A DNA stretch of 64,000 bases from Actinernus sp. WN-2022. Taxonomy: Eukaryota; Cnidaria; Anthozoa; Actiniaria; Actinernidae. Positions 22,401-32,964 of the stretch are shown in pieces. The notes beneath the pieces were generated by a model that was not told the DNA's origin, ran no database searches, and saw only the letters and a program-made list of their open reading frames with translations. Location: assembly GCA_030867875.1 (NCBI GenBank), contig JAOWCC010000936.1:744001-808000 (forward strand), read 5' to 3'. The position numbers were made by a program, and so were the translations under genes. How positions within the stretch are numbered: position 1 is the first letter of the stretch; every line of letters begins with the position of its first letter.

Positions 22401-25400
22401 TTCGAGTGAAATCTTCGCCGGTATTTAATAGAAAACCATCATATAACCATATTATCCTATAAAAACAAATTTACGGGAAGATTGATCACGAAAACAACTT
22501 ACTTACCGGACGATAGCCTGCGAATTTTCTCGTTTTGAGTGTTGGACGCGTCCGCAGACTAATTATGTTTTCAAAATCCTAAATTCTTATTGGCTGATAA
22601 AGAAAGGGCGCGAAATGTCCTGCATGTTGATTGGCCTGATCTAGCCATGAAATACCACTCTGTATTTCATAAAAAAAACATGAAATACCGCCCTGTATTG
22701 CATAGTAAAGCTGAGCTCTGATTGGCTGAAATATAATATTTATAGGATAATACTTGATTTCAAAATACTGCTACTCTTAATACGCCTAGAATTGCCCAAT
22801 ACCAGAAGTCCATAACCAGAAGTCCTAGGTCTTGGCCTATCATTTTACGGTATAATCTATTTTTAGAAAACGATTATCGCCAAATCGATAGCCAAGCGTA
22901 TTGCACCTAATTGCACCAGTAACTCTGATTGGTCCAACACATGAAAACCTTTGTTCTAATAAGAGAACTAATTTTGTGTTTATAAAAGAAACATGGATGC
23001 CACTGTTTTTCAACCACGAAAGTAGCTTGAGCGCCGTTCTAAAATAGATTATACCGTAAACTGATGGGCCGCATTCTATTACTTATCGAGACTACTGGTT
23101 ATGGACTTCTTATATAATAGATTATACCGTAAAGTGATGGGTCTCGTTCCATTACTTATCGAGACTACTGGTTATGAACTTCTGATATAATAGATTATAC
23201 CGTAAAGTGATGGGTCGCATTTCATTACTTATCGAGACTTCTGGTTATGGACTTCTGATATGATAGATTATACCGTAAAGTGATGGGTCGCATTTCAATA
23301 CTTATCGAGACTACTGGTTATGGACTTCTGATATAATAGATTATACCGTAAACTGATGAGCCGCATTCTATTACTTATCGAGACTACTGGTTATGGACTT
23401 CTGCCAATACTTATAACTAAACATATTCATGTCATTAATTTAAAAATGAGTTGCACTACTTTTTTAGCCCAATTTTTCGCACACATCCACAAAGACGACT
23501 TCAAATTGCAAGTTCTGGATACACAGAAAGCCAAGAATCAAAAGTACGGCGAGCCACCCATCCACAAATCCTTCGCCATCCTCCCTCCGTCCTTGTCACC
23601 AATTTATGACAACAACCCTGCCTTCCGACACATGTACCTGGATACCGATAAACAGGCTCTACTCGATTATGATCAGTACTATCTGGATCTTGTGCTCGCA
23701 ACAGGTAAAACATTGTTTTATAATAGAGCAGAATCTGTAAAAAGACCATCTAAGAGATCAGTGAAACTATTGCCCACTACCAAACTGAAAAGGACTGGGG
23801 CTGAGTTTGTAAAGTTAATTCAATGGGCCTTTTGCAGCCAGGCAGTCACGTGATTGGACAGGAATGTACTGGATGGCAAACAATATTGAACTTCATTTAT
23901 TTAGAAGCCTTGTACGAGATAGGTATTGTTATTAGCAAAACCTGTTTGTAAATGCTATTTTTCACCTCCAATCGATTGTCGATCTTTCTAAAACAGCGTT
24001 TTTAAAAATGGCTTGCCATCCAGCATCCATGGCAACGTCTTTCCCATGGGATCACGAGCTCATTCATTCGTTAACGAAGTATTATATCAGCACGTGACTG
24101 TTGGCTGCAAAAGGCCTATTAACAAATAAATCTCATCATTAGAAAGACTACATCGATATCAAAATTAGTAAGAATACCAAGTTTGAGCATATTTTGATCA
24201 ATAAGAACAGAATAGCAAGCTTTCAAATATCGCAAAAAAATAAGAGATATTTGTATGGCTTGTCTCTCCAATACATACAAACGTCCGTTATTTCCATGAC
24301 GTTTTAAAACTCATAAAAAAAATAAAACTTACTAAATCAACTGATGTGCTCTTTCTTTTGATGGAGTTCATTTCTTCATTAGATTTAATTTACAATCTAT
24401 ACCCCAATCCTTTTTTTCAAATTGTTTGTGGTCAATTGCCTGTTTTGCGTGTAACGTGTTACTTTTAGATTGATATATTAACGTCTTGAAAGAATGCTTA
24501 TGAACGTATAAGTACTGGTATTCTGAAGTACTAACAATCACTCATGATTGTAAACTGCACGACAGCACATTGCGCCACAGTGACAGTCCGTATAAAAACA
24601 TAACCTTGTGAAGCTAAGCGCATTTGAATATATTTATATAGAACTTGCGCTATATAAATGAATGCCTTTACCTTCACTTTCCACTACCATGGGAAATAGA
24701 CATCAGATAGTTTTATTTAAACTAGGGTAATCCCTTCAGTAAACTTACAAAGTTTCACTATTATCAATAGGAGCGCTAAAATATAGCAAACAAATAAAAG
24801 AAACAGCCCTTACCTAAATGTAAGGCCGATTTGAAATAGGAACTAAACTACAAAAATATAAATATTCTAATTCAGGAAAATAATGCATAATGCGGACTAT
24901 CTAAATTCTATAATTGCAGTGGTATTAAAAATTAAGCAGCCATTACATTATTTAAAGCGATTAGTCTTGGCACAATCAGTTCTAACTCTATATTACACAT
25001 ATTCTAATATACCAGTTCGCGGTTAATTCCGACATTTTGAAAGGGGTGCAAACATGGCGCGAAATACAGTGTTTGTATGGGAATCCGATGCCAAATAAAA
25101 TACGTAAAATCGAACTTTTGAAATACTTTTCAGTTACAAACTTAGGATACCGGGTCAAAGATTAACTAATCGAAATTTGAGGGATGTAGCTGTACTGGAA
25201 AGCGTGCAATCGTGTTTTCAGTTTACCATACATTTGTCTGTAAAAACGAGTCCGAGAGATGTCGAAAACCCACTTCACAATTTTCCTTAGCCAATCAGAA
25301 TCGCGAAACGAATTTTTCACACGTGCGAAAAGCGTTTCGTCCAATCAGAAAACACCTGCCAAAACAAATCGGGATTTTCAAACTGGAATTGAGATCGGAG

Positions 25401-27430
25401 GTTTGACTTTTTTTTAAATAATTACTTAATGGGAAGTGCTGGCGTATGGTATTTACGCACGAGTTTGTTGTCACAAAACGAACGAGCGAGGTACGAGCGA
25501 GTAATCTCTACATCTGCCTCCAACGGGATTTGAACCAACTTTTCCAGAACCCATAGATTTCTAGCCCACTCCCTAAACAACTACTCTACTGTTATTGAAT
25601 TCTGCGGTCCCAAAAACAATAATAATCCATGAGCGGAATAACTATACACAATAGTCCAACAATACTTTCAATTGAAAACAATATAAATAATGCTTACATA
25701 AACATACCAGCATACAATATTTAATGAGTATTAGTATAAACCAACTGTGGACTATTACAAATCTTGCACTCTGATTGGCTACCCTACTATAGGTCTATTT
25801 GTGATAGCCCATGGTAGAGAAAAACCGGACGCATTTTCACGAAATAATAACAGTTTTTCAAATTCAATTTGTTTCTTTCTATTATTTTCTACTGTCCGAC
25901 TAGTTAGTTTATACTAAAACAATTAGACCTCTCGCCCTAATGGGCTACAAGTTAAATAGCCCATTCGGCTGCTCCTCATGGGCTATTGACTCGTAGCCCA
26001 TTCGGGCTGCGGGTCTAATTGTTAAGTAGAAGCTGTTTCATATCCTCGTCACCATATTCTATGGGGGTGTCAAAATTCTCGTGAGAATTTCAAATGTCTC
26101 GACCGAAGCGGCCTCAACATTTGAAATTCCACTCGGATTTCGAAACCCCCATAGAATCCCGTGACTCGGATACGAAACATTACATAGAATACGGTGACAT
26201 GGATACGAAACACTACATATTTTAATTTCGTAAATATTATACAATTCGATCTTGCAATCTGATTGGCTAAGCTACTCACTATCTATTGAACGTTAGATGG
26301 CGAGCAGCAGATATCAATTCCCTGAAATGTAGAAACTAGTCGCTACCTTTAGTACGTCCTTTGGGAATTAATGTGTGTGTTTGCTAATGTAAGCAGCTTT
26401 TTTGGTGTATTCCTTTTCTGGAATACTAGAAATATGCTCCGTAATAAGATTGATCAACTTTAGTTTGTTTCTACTAAATCGTAGTTCTTGACGCCATTTT
26501 GAAAGGTAACCAAGCCTTTGGTGACTTCGGGACTGGAGTTGATTCAGCTTAGTTAGAGGCTTGTATCTAGTTAGCATGATAATCAAATCTATCCATATTC
26601 ATAGAAATAGGGTTTGTATCAGTGCAGGGTCAACTCCATCCTCCATGGCTTGTATCTAGTTAGCATGATAATCACAATCTATCCATATTCATAGAAATAG
26701 GGTTTGTATCAGTGCAGGGTCAACTCCATCCTCCATGGCTTGTATCTAGTTAGCATGATAATCACAATCTATCCATATTCATAGAAATAGGGTTTGTATC
26801 AGTGCAGGGTCAACTCCATCCTCCATGGCTTGTATCTAGTTAGCATGATAATCACAATCTATCCATATTCATAGAAATAGGGTTTGTATCAGTGCAGGGT
26901 CAACTCCATCCTCCATGGCTTGTATCTAGTTAGCATGATAATCACAATCTATCCATATTCATAGAAAGAGGGTTTGTATCAGTGCAGGGTCAACTCCAGC
27001 TTCCATGGCTTGTATCTAGTTAGCATGATAATCACAATATATCGCTCCTGAACAACTATCAGCCGAGAGAAACTTCGAGCAAGTAGTCTAAGTGGTAAAT
27101 ATTAATGGCGCTTCGGATATTTCTAAAATAATAACGTATTGTTTGTTTTGGTTTTCAGAATTCAAGAATCCAAAATGGGTATTTGACTACAGATTCAGCA
27201 AGAAAAATCCATCCACCCGAACCCATATTGATGCTGACAGGATCTACGAACTGATAGAGAACTTGATCAATCAGAACACTGAGAACACCTGGAAGAATTA
27301 CGCTTTTTCCCGCGCGGTAAACTATCAGCCAGGGACGTATTCGCGATTTATGCTCTATTGTGCCATAAGGCACGTCTTCACTGAAGATTTCCAAGAGTGC
27401 ATGAAAAAGTATGTCGTTCCTGGAGGGTAA
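15962..27430 (+). CDS. Acid-sphingomyelinase-like phosphodiesterase, six exons, in-frame stop in exon 3
   Basis: Coding exons are 15962-16448, 18220-18549, 19590-19764, 20841-20938, 23468-23704 and 27159-27430. All junctions are GT-AG with matching phases, giving 532 codons. Residues about 30-52 are a hydrophobic helix with no signal cleavage site, so a type II membrane protein is likely. The calcineurin-like metallophosphatase motifs appear in order: SDLHFD (94-99), TGDVSAH (162-168), GNND (209-212), SHIPPG (326-331) and AHIHKDD (368-374, normally GHTH). Together with the CMKKY end this matches acid-sphingomyelinase/SMPDL3-like enzymes, which hydrolyse phosphodiesters of lipids or nucleotides outside the cell or in lysosomes. 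The substrate cannot be told. The ATG at 15962 (agcATGG) has a better context than 15941. Codon 285 (19625-19627) is TAA, between GNND and H327. It is either a new pseudogene, a null allele or a sequence error. Confidence 0.85.
16803..16878 (+). repeat. tRNA-derived SINE-like sequence in intron 1
   Basis: Contains a box A-like ttaacgtagtgg (16811) and a box B-like gggttcgaatgaaccc (16854), with tRNA-like spacing. The acceptor stem does not close, so it is a SINE or tRNA pseudogene rather than a tRNA. Confidence 0.6.
17425..17968. mobile_element. Foldback MITE A (ttaaagtgcctat), copy 1
   Basis: Arms of about 215 bp are inverted repeats. The left starts ttaaagtgcctataaccctt; the right ends gggttataggcactttaa. 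It has no ORF and lies in intron 1 of the phosphodiesterase gene. Copy 2 is at 21761-22254. Confidence 0.9.
18220..18549 (+). CDS. Phosphodiesterase exon 2
   Basis: The acceptor is ttcctttcttgtag|GTGACG, which completes Gly of TGDVSAH across the junction. It contains GNND and ends ...YYQVNIA|gtatgt, phase 1. Confidence 0.9.
18622..18778. mobile_element. MITE with gcgttcgtttggga termini
   Basis: The left end gcgttcgtttggga is mirrored by tcccaaacgaacgc at 18765-18778, with an extra internal copy near 18722. The interior is full of self-complementary ggaatattc/gaatattcc words. It lies in intron 2. Confidence 0.85.
19183..19251 (+). repeat. tRNA-derived SINE-like sequence in intron 2
   Basis: A box A-like tagtgtagtagttaacacg (19193) and a box B-like ggttatgtgttcgacgcc (19230) are spaced as in a tRNA. 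The stems are imperfect, so a tRNA pseudogene or SINE head is preferred. A hairpin follows directly. Confidence 0.6.
19259..19374. repeat. Inverted repeat, ~40-bp arms
   Basis: The arm atatactttatggtagtatt at 19259 is complementary to the arm ending at 19374. The spacer is about 35 bp. A near-perfect hairpin directly after the SINE-like sequence. Confidence 0.85.
19590..19764 (+). CDS. Phosphodiesterase exon 3 (carries TAA)
   Basis: The acceptor is tgttctgtgtag|ATGGTC and the donor CCTGG|gtgaga (phase 2). It reads NGRMVLIILNSL, stop, WNVKCNTGSTYMENK and then ends SGKKAIIASHIPPG. The sequence on both sides of the TAA is good family sequence in the same frame, so the exon is real and the stop is a point change. 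Confidence 0.85.
20456..20560. repeat. AAT/ATT microsatellite
   Basis: Imperfect ATT repeats switch to AAT repeats, following a aaaggtttattatt stretch that looks like a LINE or SINE 3' tail. It lies in intron 3. Confidence 0.85.
20569..20680. repeat. Partial copy of the 56165-56330 foldback repeat
   Basis: Shares ggatgaggtt.agcatga, cgaaaattatcaagac and ga.gtctgtgt words with 56165-56330, diverged and incomplete. Confidence 0.6.
20841..20938 (+). CDS. Phosphodiesterase exon 4
   Basis: The acceptor is tggcatttag|GATCGA and the donor GTTGCAG|gtactt. It encodes IDPFGSAPPFWLSNYTN and YVDIVARDYYDVV, matching the stretch between the SHIPPG and GHTH-type motifs in the family. Confidence 0.85.
21018..21187. 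repeat. Hairpin repeat (gttgaaccgtgtgtcatacc arms)
   Basis: Arms of about 57 bp at 21018-21075 and 21130-21187 are reverse complements around a ~55-bp loop. The motif resembles the gttgaaacc/ggtttcaac words of the 60300 repeat. It lies in intron 4. Confidence 0.85.
21430..21760 (+). repeat. Dispersed ~330-bp repeat (also at 56955-57305, minus)
   Basis: Shares gtcaagttaaacacgagaag, tttgaagataagcaaaa and gacca.aact-type words with 56955-57305 in inverted orientation. Apparent reading frames in both are repeat artefacts. It directly abuts the foldback MITE at 21761. Confidence 0.7.
21761..22254. mobile_element. Foldback MITE A, copy 2
   Basis: Starts ttaaagtgcctatcaccctt and ends gggtgataggcactttaa. 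The left arm is complete; the right arm lacks about 50 bp relative to copy 1 (17425-17968). It lies in intron 4. Confidence 0.9.
22797..23404. repeat. Element with a five-copy 73-bp tandem array
   Basis: Units start at 23045, 23118, 23191, 23264 and 23337, each beginning tagattataccgtaaa and ending ggttatggacttctg-like. A single inverted, partial unit lies at 22797-22863 (cagaagtccataaccagaag then ttttacggtataatcta). So the array looks like the expanded right arm of a foldback element. It ends 63 bp before exon 5 of the phosphodiesterase. Confidence 0.85.
23468..23704 (+). CDS. Phosphodiesterase exon 5
   Basis: The acceptor is cactacttttttag|CCCAAT and the donor GCAACAG|gtaaaa, phase 1 at both ends. 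It encodes AQFFAHIHKDDFKL, the last metal-binding motif, followed by FAILPPSLSPIYDNNPAFR, which is strongly typical of acid-sphingomyelinase-like enzymes. Confidence 0.9.
23822..24120. mobile_element. MITE with aatgggccttttgcagcc termini
   Basis: Left aatgggccttttgcagccag is mirrored at the right end (ggctgcaaaaggcctatt, ending 24120), and cacgtg occurs in both arms. It lies in intron 5, just after exon 5. Confidence 0.8.
24121..25900. other. Intron 5 sequence without recognised features
   Basis: AT-rich intronic DNA. I see no exon, RNA gene or clear repeat apart from short cgaacgag words near 25480. Confidence 0.4.
25925..26015. repeat. Palindromic agcccatt/aatgggct cluster
   Basis: Four copies of agcccatt or its complement, with the outer pair ctcgccctaatgggctac and gtagcccattcgggct, form nested hairpins. 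A short MITE-like unit. Confidence 0.7.
26055..26160. repeat. Hairpin MITE (ttctatgggggtgtc arms)
   Basis: Left attctatgggggt...aatttcaaatg is mirrored by catttgaaatt...acccccatagaat. Arms are about 40 bp with a ~25-bp loop. It lies in intron 5. Confidence 0.8.
26558..27040 (+). repeat. 90-bp tandem repeat, 5.4 copies
   Basis: Units start at 26558, 26647, 26737, 26827, 26917 and 27007 (last one partial), each beginning ggcttgtatctagttagcat. Middle units are identical, so expansion is recent. The array ends about 120 bp before exon 6 of the phosphodiesterase. Confidence 0.95.
27159..27430 (+). CDS. Phosphodiesterase exon 6 (last)
   Basis: The acceptor is gttttggttttcag|AATTCA. It encodes the C-terminal domain (IYELIENLINQNTENTWKNY, EDFQECMKKYVV) and ends TAA at 27428-27430. 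No clear AATAAA lies close downstream. Confidence 0.85.
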
Positions 27431-27474
27431 ACTGCACATGCCAAACGGTTTTCTTCGGCTTAAAATTTAAATAG

Positions 27475-27765
27475 AGCGGTTTTCGATTGTGTGTTGTAAA
27501 ACCAAAACCAAAGTCATTACAGAGCCAAATCACGGGAGCAAGGAAAAACACAATGAACCAATCACGAACTCAAGTAATTCTTTGTTGAGTTTTATTTGAA
27601 GGAATCACAAGGAAAGTAAACGCAATCGTCGATGACGGACCAAATCAATGTTTGGTTTTAGTCTGGCTGATAATTGCAAACCATTTTTCACAGCCAATAG
27701 AAAAGCTAAGCAAACGCAAAACCAAAGCAATTACTTATTACTTTCGACACTCAATCGCAAACCAG
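27475..27765. mobile_element. MITE family C (ggttttc.attgagtgtcg), copy 1
   Basis: Left cggttttcgattgtgtgttg is roughly mirrored by cgacactcaatcgcaaacc. The interior has gagccaa.tcacgggagcaag and caatcacgaact, shared with 40761-41166. It lies directly after the phosphodiesterase stop codon. Confidence 0.75.
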
Positions 27766-28367
27766 TCTAATTAATTAAGCCAGGGTTACTAGCTAATCTA
27801 TGAACATTTGTTCTGGAGCAGATAAGTAAGGAAAACGAAGTGAGTCCAACAACAAATTTAAGTAATGGTCCGCGCAAGAGGTAGGCATATGTTATGCATG
27901 GAATGTAAAACGGTGCTAATTGTGGTATTGTTTCAATCTTCCACCTCATTGGCTTAGACATTAAAATCTATCGAAAATTTAAGAAGAATTTATTTTCTCA
28001 TTTTGTAAACAGATTTGAATTGTATCTAGAGAAAACTCTCATAACTTTCAATATGACGAACTTTCAATATGGGGAACATTTTTAAATTGAACGTTTTCTT
28101 GGTTATTGTTTTGCACTCTTCTGATTGGACAAAATATTTTCACACAAAAGAACTCTACCTTTAAAATGCATTTTTAGTGGATATAATTTCAGAAATTTAT
28201 GATTTAAGGGTTGATGAGTTGTCAGTATGAAAAACAGAAAATACTAAAGTGGGGAAAGCAAATTGCATCTGAACAATATAATTGTGCCTACCTCTTGCGC
28301 GGACTGTTACTTAAATATACCTAGAAAAAATAATTGCACGAATATAGTAATAATAGTAATAATAATT
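27766..28367. other. No gene recognised
   Basis: AT-rich sequence with no supported feature. The words gtaatggtccgcgcaagaggtag (27860s) and the inverse near 28287 form an outer inverted repeat of uncertain identity. Confidence 0.4.
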
Positions 28368-29642
28368 CCTAACGATAAACATAGAAATAATACAATCATT
28401 AAATAAATACTTAATTAATTAATTAATTAATTAATGTTTGGTATATAGCGAATAGCTGAAGGAATAAAAACCAGCCTATCTGATGTAATTTCACCCAACT
28501 AGAAATGAAAATGGGTGTATTACTCGCGCAAATGAAGTTCAGGGGGGGTTAAGGCGTTTTTTCTCCGTTTTTCGTTGGCCGAGCGGGGCCTGGGCAACCG
28601 TTTAACTCTAATTATGTGCTTCTGTGTTGAACTTCAAATCTTAGAAACCGATTAGTTTTGTCATGAATGACATTCCGGATACATTTTGCTAACACAAATG
28701 GGTATACCATTTCCAGGGGGAGTGGGGTAGGGAATAATTGTAATTTATAGCTTGGAGGTGTTAATGTTAGGTACGTTGCGCTATGTTAATGCGAATTAAA
28801 ACAGGCCTATCATATGTAATTTCATCCAACTAGATTAATTTTTTGATGTAATATTCGCGCAAACGAAGTCCAGGGGGGGTTAAGCCGTTTTGATTTTTGA
28901 TTTTGGCTGCCATTTCCCCCCCTGAATTTCAGCGTTAACCAAATGAAGAAGACCCCCTGTAGTTTTCCATGGGTAACATTTTGGTGAAAACCCCATGTCT
29001 CTACGATGTTTCTTTCTACCCGTAAAAATCCATCGCCCTTTCCGTTTTGGCCGCAAAGCATGCTGGGACCGTTTCATTGGCTATTTCCGAGTCCAGAACT
29101 GGATTAAATAACGTTGCAGCGTTAAAATCATAGTTTTGGTAGTAAACACGACGAACACAACATATTGGTTGTGAATTTGGGGTAAGAAATGCGAAACTTG
29201 CAAAACTGAGGGGGGAGGGGTGGAAAATCCTATGTCTTTCCTGTTAATAATGGAACCCTCTCCCATTAGAAGTGGCTAGAATGAAGTTGCAGCTTAAAAA
29301 TCACAATGCATGGAGTGATGTGGCAGAGTTAAAACCATGGTTTCTGTACTCGACGCGACAACTGCCATGCGGCATGAACTGCGGATGACTGTCGGTTCGC
29401 GAGCTTGTGATGACATTCCATGCACTTGGATGCAAAATAACAATCGTTTCAAGGAGAAACTTTTTCGACGGATGTTTAGGCCACTTATTTCCACGAGAAG
29501 TGCTCCAAAATTCCACTTGAGCCTTAGTAGGTGGAAAACAACCAGACAGTCAGGATCACTACCATGCAAGTTGCATGGCACTACCCAAAACGCACTATGA
29601 CCTAGCTAGCGTCTAACACACGTGTTGGATTATCGTTAGCGG
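28368..29642 (+). repeat. Tandemly placed ~1.2 kb unit, copy 1
   Basis: Begins cctaacgataaacatagaaa and ends gattatcgttagcgg, giving short inverted ends ctaacgataa/ttatcgttag. The next copy (29663-30776) follows after 20 bp. Internally it has two related blocks with cccaactag...caggggggttaag. A frame of 87 codons (29337-29600) is kept in both copies but has no recognisable domain. Confidence 0.8.
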
Positions 29643-29662
29643 TATCCACTAGTTCCTTTATT

Positions 29663-30776
29663 CCTAACGATAAACATAGAAATAATACAATCATTAAATA
29701 AATAAATAATTAATTAATTAATTAATGTTTGGTATATAGCGAATAGCTAAAGGAATAAAAACCAGCCTATCTGATGTAATTTCACCCAACTAGAAATAAA
29801 AATGGGTGTATTACTCGCGCAAATGAAGTTCAGGGGGGGTTAAGCCGTTTTGAAATTTTGTTTTGGCTATCATTTCCCCCCCCCCTGAACTTTAATCTCA
29901 ACCAAATGAAGAAGACCCCCTGCAGTTTTCCATGGGTAACATTTTGGTGAAAACCCCATGTCTCTACCATGTTCCTTTCTACCCGTAAAAATCCATCGCC
30001 CTTTCCGTTTTGGCCGCAAAGCTTGCTGGGACATTTTCATTTGCTATTTCCGAGTCCAGAACTGGATTAAATAATGTTGCAGCGTTAAAATCATAGTTTT
30101 GGTAGTAAACACGACGAACACAACCTATTGGTTGCAAATGTGGGGTAAGAAATGCGAACCCTGCAAAACTGAGGGGGGAGGGGTGGAAAATCCTATCCAT
30201 TTCCTGTTAATAACGGTGCCCTCCCCATCAGAAATGGCTTGAATGAAGTTGCAGCTTCAAAATAATGCTTTTGTTAGTAAACACGACGAACACAACCTAT
30301 TGGTTGCAAATGTGGGGTAAGAAATGCGAACCCTGCAAAACTGAGGGGGGAGGGGTGGAAAATGCTATGCCTTTCCTGTTCATAATGGAACCCTCCCCCA
30401 TTTAGAAGTGGCTAGAATGAGGTTGCAGCTTCAAATCACAATGCATGGAGTGATGTGGCAGAGTTAAAACCGTGGTTTCTGTACTCGACGCGACAACTGC
30501 CATGCGGCATGAACTGCGGATGACTGTCGGTTCGCGAGCTTGTGATGACATTCCATGCACTTGGATGCAAAATAACAATCGTTTCAAGGAGAAACTTTTT
30601 CGACGGATGTTTAGGCCACTTATTTCCATGAGAAGTGCTCCAAAATTCCACTTGAGCCTTAGTAGGTGGAAAATAACCACACACCCAGGATCACTACCAT
30701 GCAAGTTGCATGGCACTACCCAAAACGCACTATGACCTAGCTAGCGTCTAACACACGTGTTGGATTATCGTTAGCG
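29663..30776 (+). repeat. Tandemly placed ~1.1 kb unit, copy 2
   Basis: Same ends as copy 1. The last 370 bp are almost identical to 29280-29642, while about 260 bp of copy 1 (28550-28800) are missing. A ~125-bp stretch with gtaaacacgacgaacacaac is duplicated inside it (about 30100 and 30270). An AAT microsatellite follows. Confidence 0.8.
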
Positions 30777-30784
30777 GTATCCAC

Positions 30785-30865
30785 TAGTAATAATAATAAT
30801 AATAATAATAATGATGATAACGATAATAGTTATAATAATACTACTAAAAGACAACAACAACAACT
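30785..30865. repeat. AAT/AAC microsatellite
   Basis: An imperfect trinucleotide run, taataataat then acaacaacaac. Confidence 0.85.
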
Positions 30866-31903
30866 TTATTCAGGTACTATAGAAGAACTTAAGTAGAGCG
30901 ATACGTGTTAGGAAATAAAGACTCAGGGCCTTCCTGGACGTTACCAGCAATACGAGACAAAATGGTATCCGCGCATACTCATTAAGGACAACTACTTGTC
31001 CAAAATGGCGGCCACACTTTACAGTGATTTTACAGACCCTATGCATAAGTTGTGGTGACTTGCCTGTCAACGAGGCTGGTAGGTCCTCTGGGATGTTGAA
31101 ATTGAAGCGCCCAGGGAGATGTGTGAAATGCACTGAACGGATGTTCAGTGAAACAATGCCGTTAATTTGCTTTGCTTTAGCATCTCCTGGTGACATGCAA
31201 GTCACCAGGACTTATGCAAAGGGTCTACGAGAAACAATAATAAACATTACATATTATATATTCTCAAAGCCTGATTGTACAAAGTTGGTCAATTCGAACC
31301 GTAATCACCACCGTTTATTCCACCTTCTTATACCCAACACATGTGAATTGTTTTTCGAGAAAGTGGTTTCCTGGATAGGAGAGAAAATGCACTATGATTG
31401 CCACTACATCCCATACAAGTACACTACAACTTTGAGATTTTTTCGAATTTGGACCTTTTTACTTCAAGACCGCTTCTATTCAAGAGTTTGGTCACTTCAA
31501 TTGCTGTTGTTCGTTCTGTTGTAAACCGATTCCATCATAAAAATCCTTAAAATAATGTGTCCAAAGTGGTTCCTTTTATCAACAAAGACATCAATTACTT
31601 CAAGGAAAGCTCACCAGGACAGTTCACCATTAGGGAACTAAAACAAGCAGTCTGGCACTGATTTGTGGGATACATTGAAGCACTAGTCCTTAGGCTCTTT
31701 CAACCAAATGGAAAATAAGTGTGATGCCTGCTTGTTATCGACTGTAAAATTTCGAATTTTTCGTGTGAATTTATATTCACAATTAAAATATATATGGCTT
31801 GCTCCGATATTATCGGAAATTATGAAAAGGAATCTCTTAAACGGTTCAGAATATGGTAGGATGTCTGTGTTCTCACAGTCTCCGCTGACAGCGGTATTCC
31901 GTC

Positions 31904-31934
<31 letters not shown>

Positions 31935-32250
31935 TACGACACCCGGAAACAGCTCTATAGCTAAACTGGGTTACCTAAAAGTAGTGAGTGCTGCCTTTTG
32001 TTGTATGCGTTTGGAATTATTTAGAAGGAAGGCCTATCATGTGAGGGAAAACACTTATTGTATGCAATAACACCAAAGATACAGATTAGGGATATATGTA
32101 GATTGCTCTGCTATTGTAGTATTGACATCTGAACTTGAGAAATGTTGTTCATTGTTTTGTCTTTTGAAGAGTTTGTGTTTGTAATCACATGACACTCGAG
32201 GTAGTATTGTTGATTTTCTGCAAGACAAAAAGACAAGAGCATGCAAATGT
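30866..32250. other. No gene recognised
   Basis: Longish frames are present (for example 31024-31524) but have no signal, domain or codon pattern I recognise. A short hairpin agcatctcctggtgacatgc/agtcaccagg lies near 31180. Confidence 0.4.
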
Positions 32251-32690
32251 CATGAGCGAATCCCTAACATAATAAGTGGTAAAAGAGACACAGTAAGAAG
32301 TGAAGTGATACGAGTAGATTAAACCGGGGACGGAACGTGTTGCCGAAGCACAATGAACGCTCTCGGTTATTTGGCCAAGTCAAGTTTTCACACCTCTTCA
32401 ACTCTTGATGAAACCAGCACGCGGTATACAGATTCTCGAAAGGTAGTTCCGTTGCTGGATTCTTAAAATATCAAATAAGAATTCACTATATAATGAGAGT
32501 TAAGTGTAGTTTAAGTGATATTTTGAAAGGATTCCTTTGAAAATGCACAACAAAAACAGTAAACATACATACCTTCTGGCTTCGCATTCGAGGCAGTACG
32601 GTCATTTTTCTGTCATGAGTAAATCCCTAACATAATCAGTGAAGTGAAATACGAGTAGATTAAACCTAGGACCGAAGATTGTAATTTAGA
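32250..32690. repeat. Diverged direct repeat pair
   Basis: gtcatgagcgaatccctaac at 32250 and gtcatgagtaaatccctaac at 32615 are each followed by gaagtga.atacgagtagatt and taaacc.ggac. The pair is separated by about 365 bp. Confidence 0.65.
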
Positions 32691-32964
32691 GAGCGAGTAG
32701 ACACCGAAGTTTCGTTCTCCATTTACACAACATATGGCGTATTAGGAAGTAGTACTTATAACCAATGAAACTATACGCAGACACTAGTTCATGCATTCAT
32801 TATGGGACGCATTGATTATTGAAATAGCCTGTTATTTGGTTTGCCTGCTATACATATAAGTAAGCTTCGGTGAAGTCAGAATGCCGCTGCCCGGCTTGTT
32901 TGTCTTATCCCGTGCTACCGGTTAGACTTAACTGTATATAAGGTCGTATCCTATTGGACTTCAC

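Noticed and set aside
23501..23749. 82-codon minus-strand frame
   Set aside because: Antisense shadow of phosphodiesterase exon 5.
29294..30735. Pairs of 82-104 codon frames conserved between the two tandem units
   Set aside because: Identity reflects recent duplication of the DNA. No domain and no initiation context; kept only as a note on the repeat.
31024..31524. 166-codon plus-strand frame
   Set aside because: No recognisable family, no splice context, and local hairpins suggest repeat DNA.
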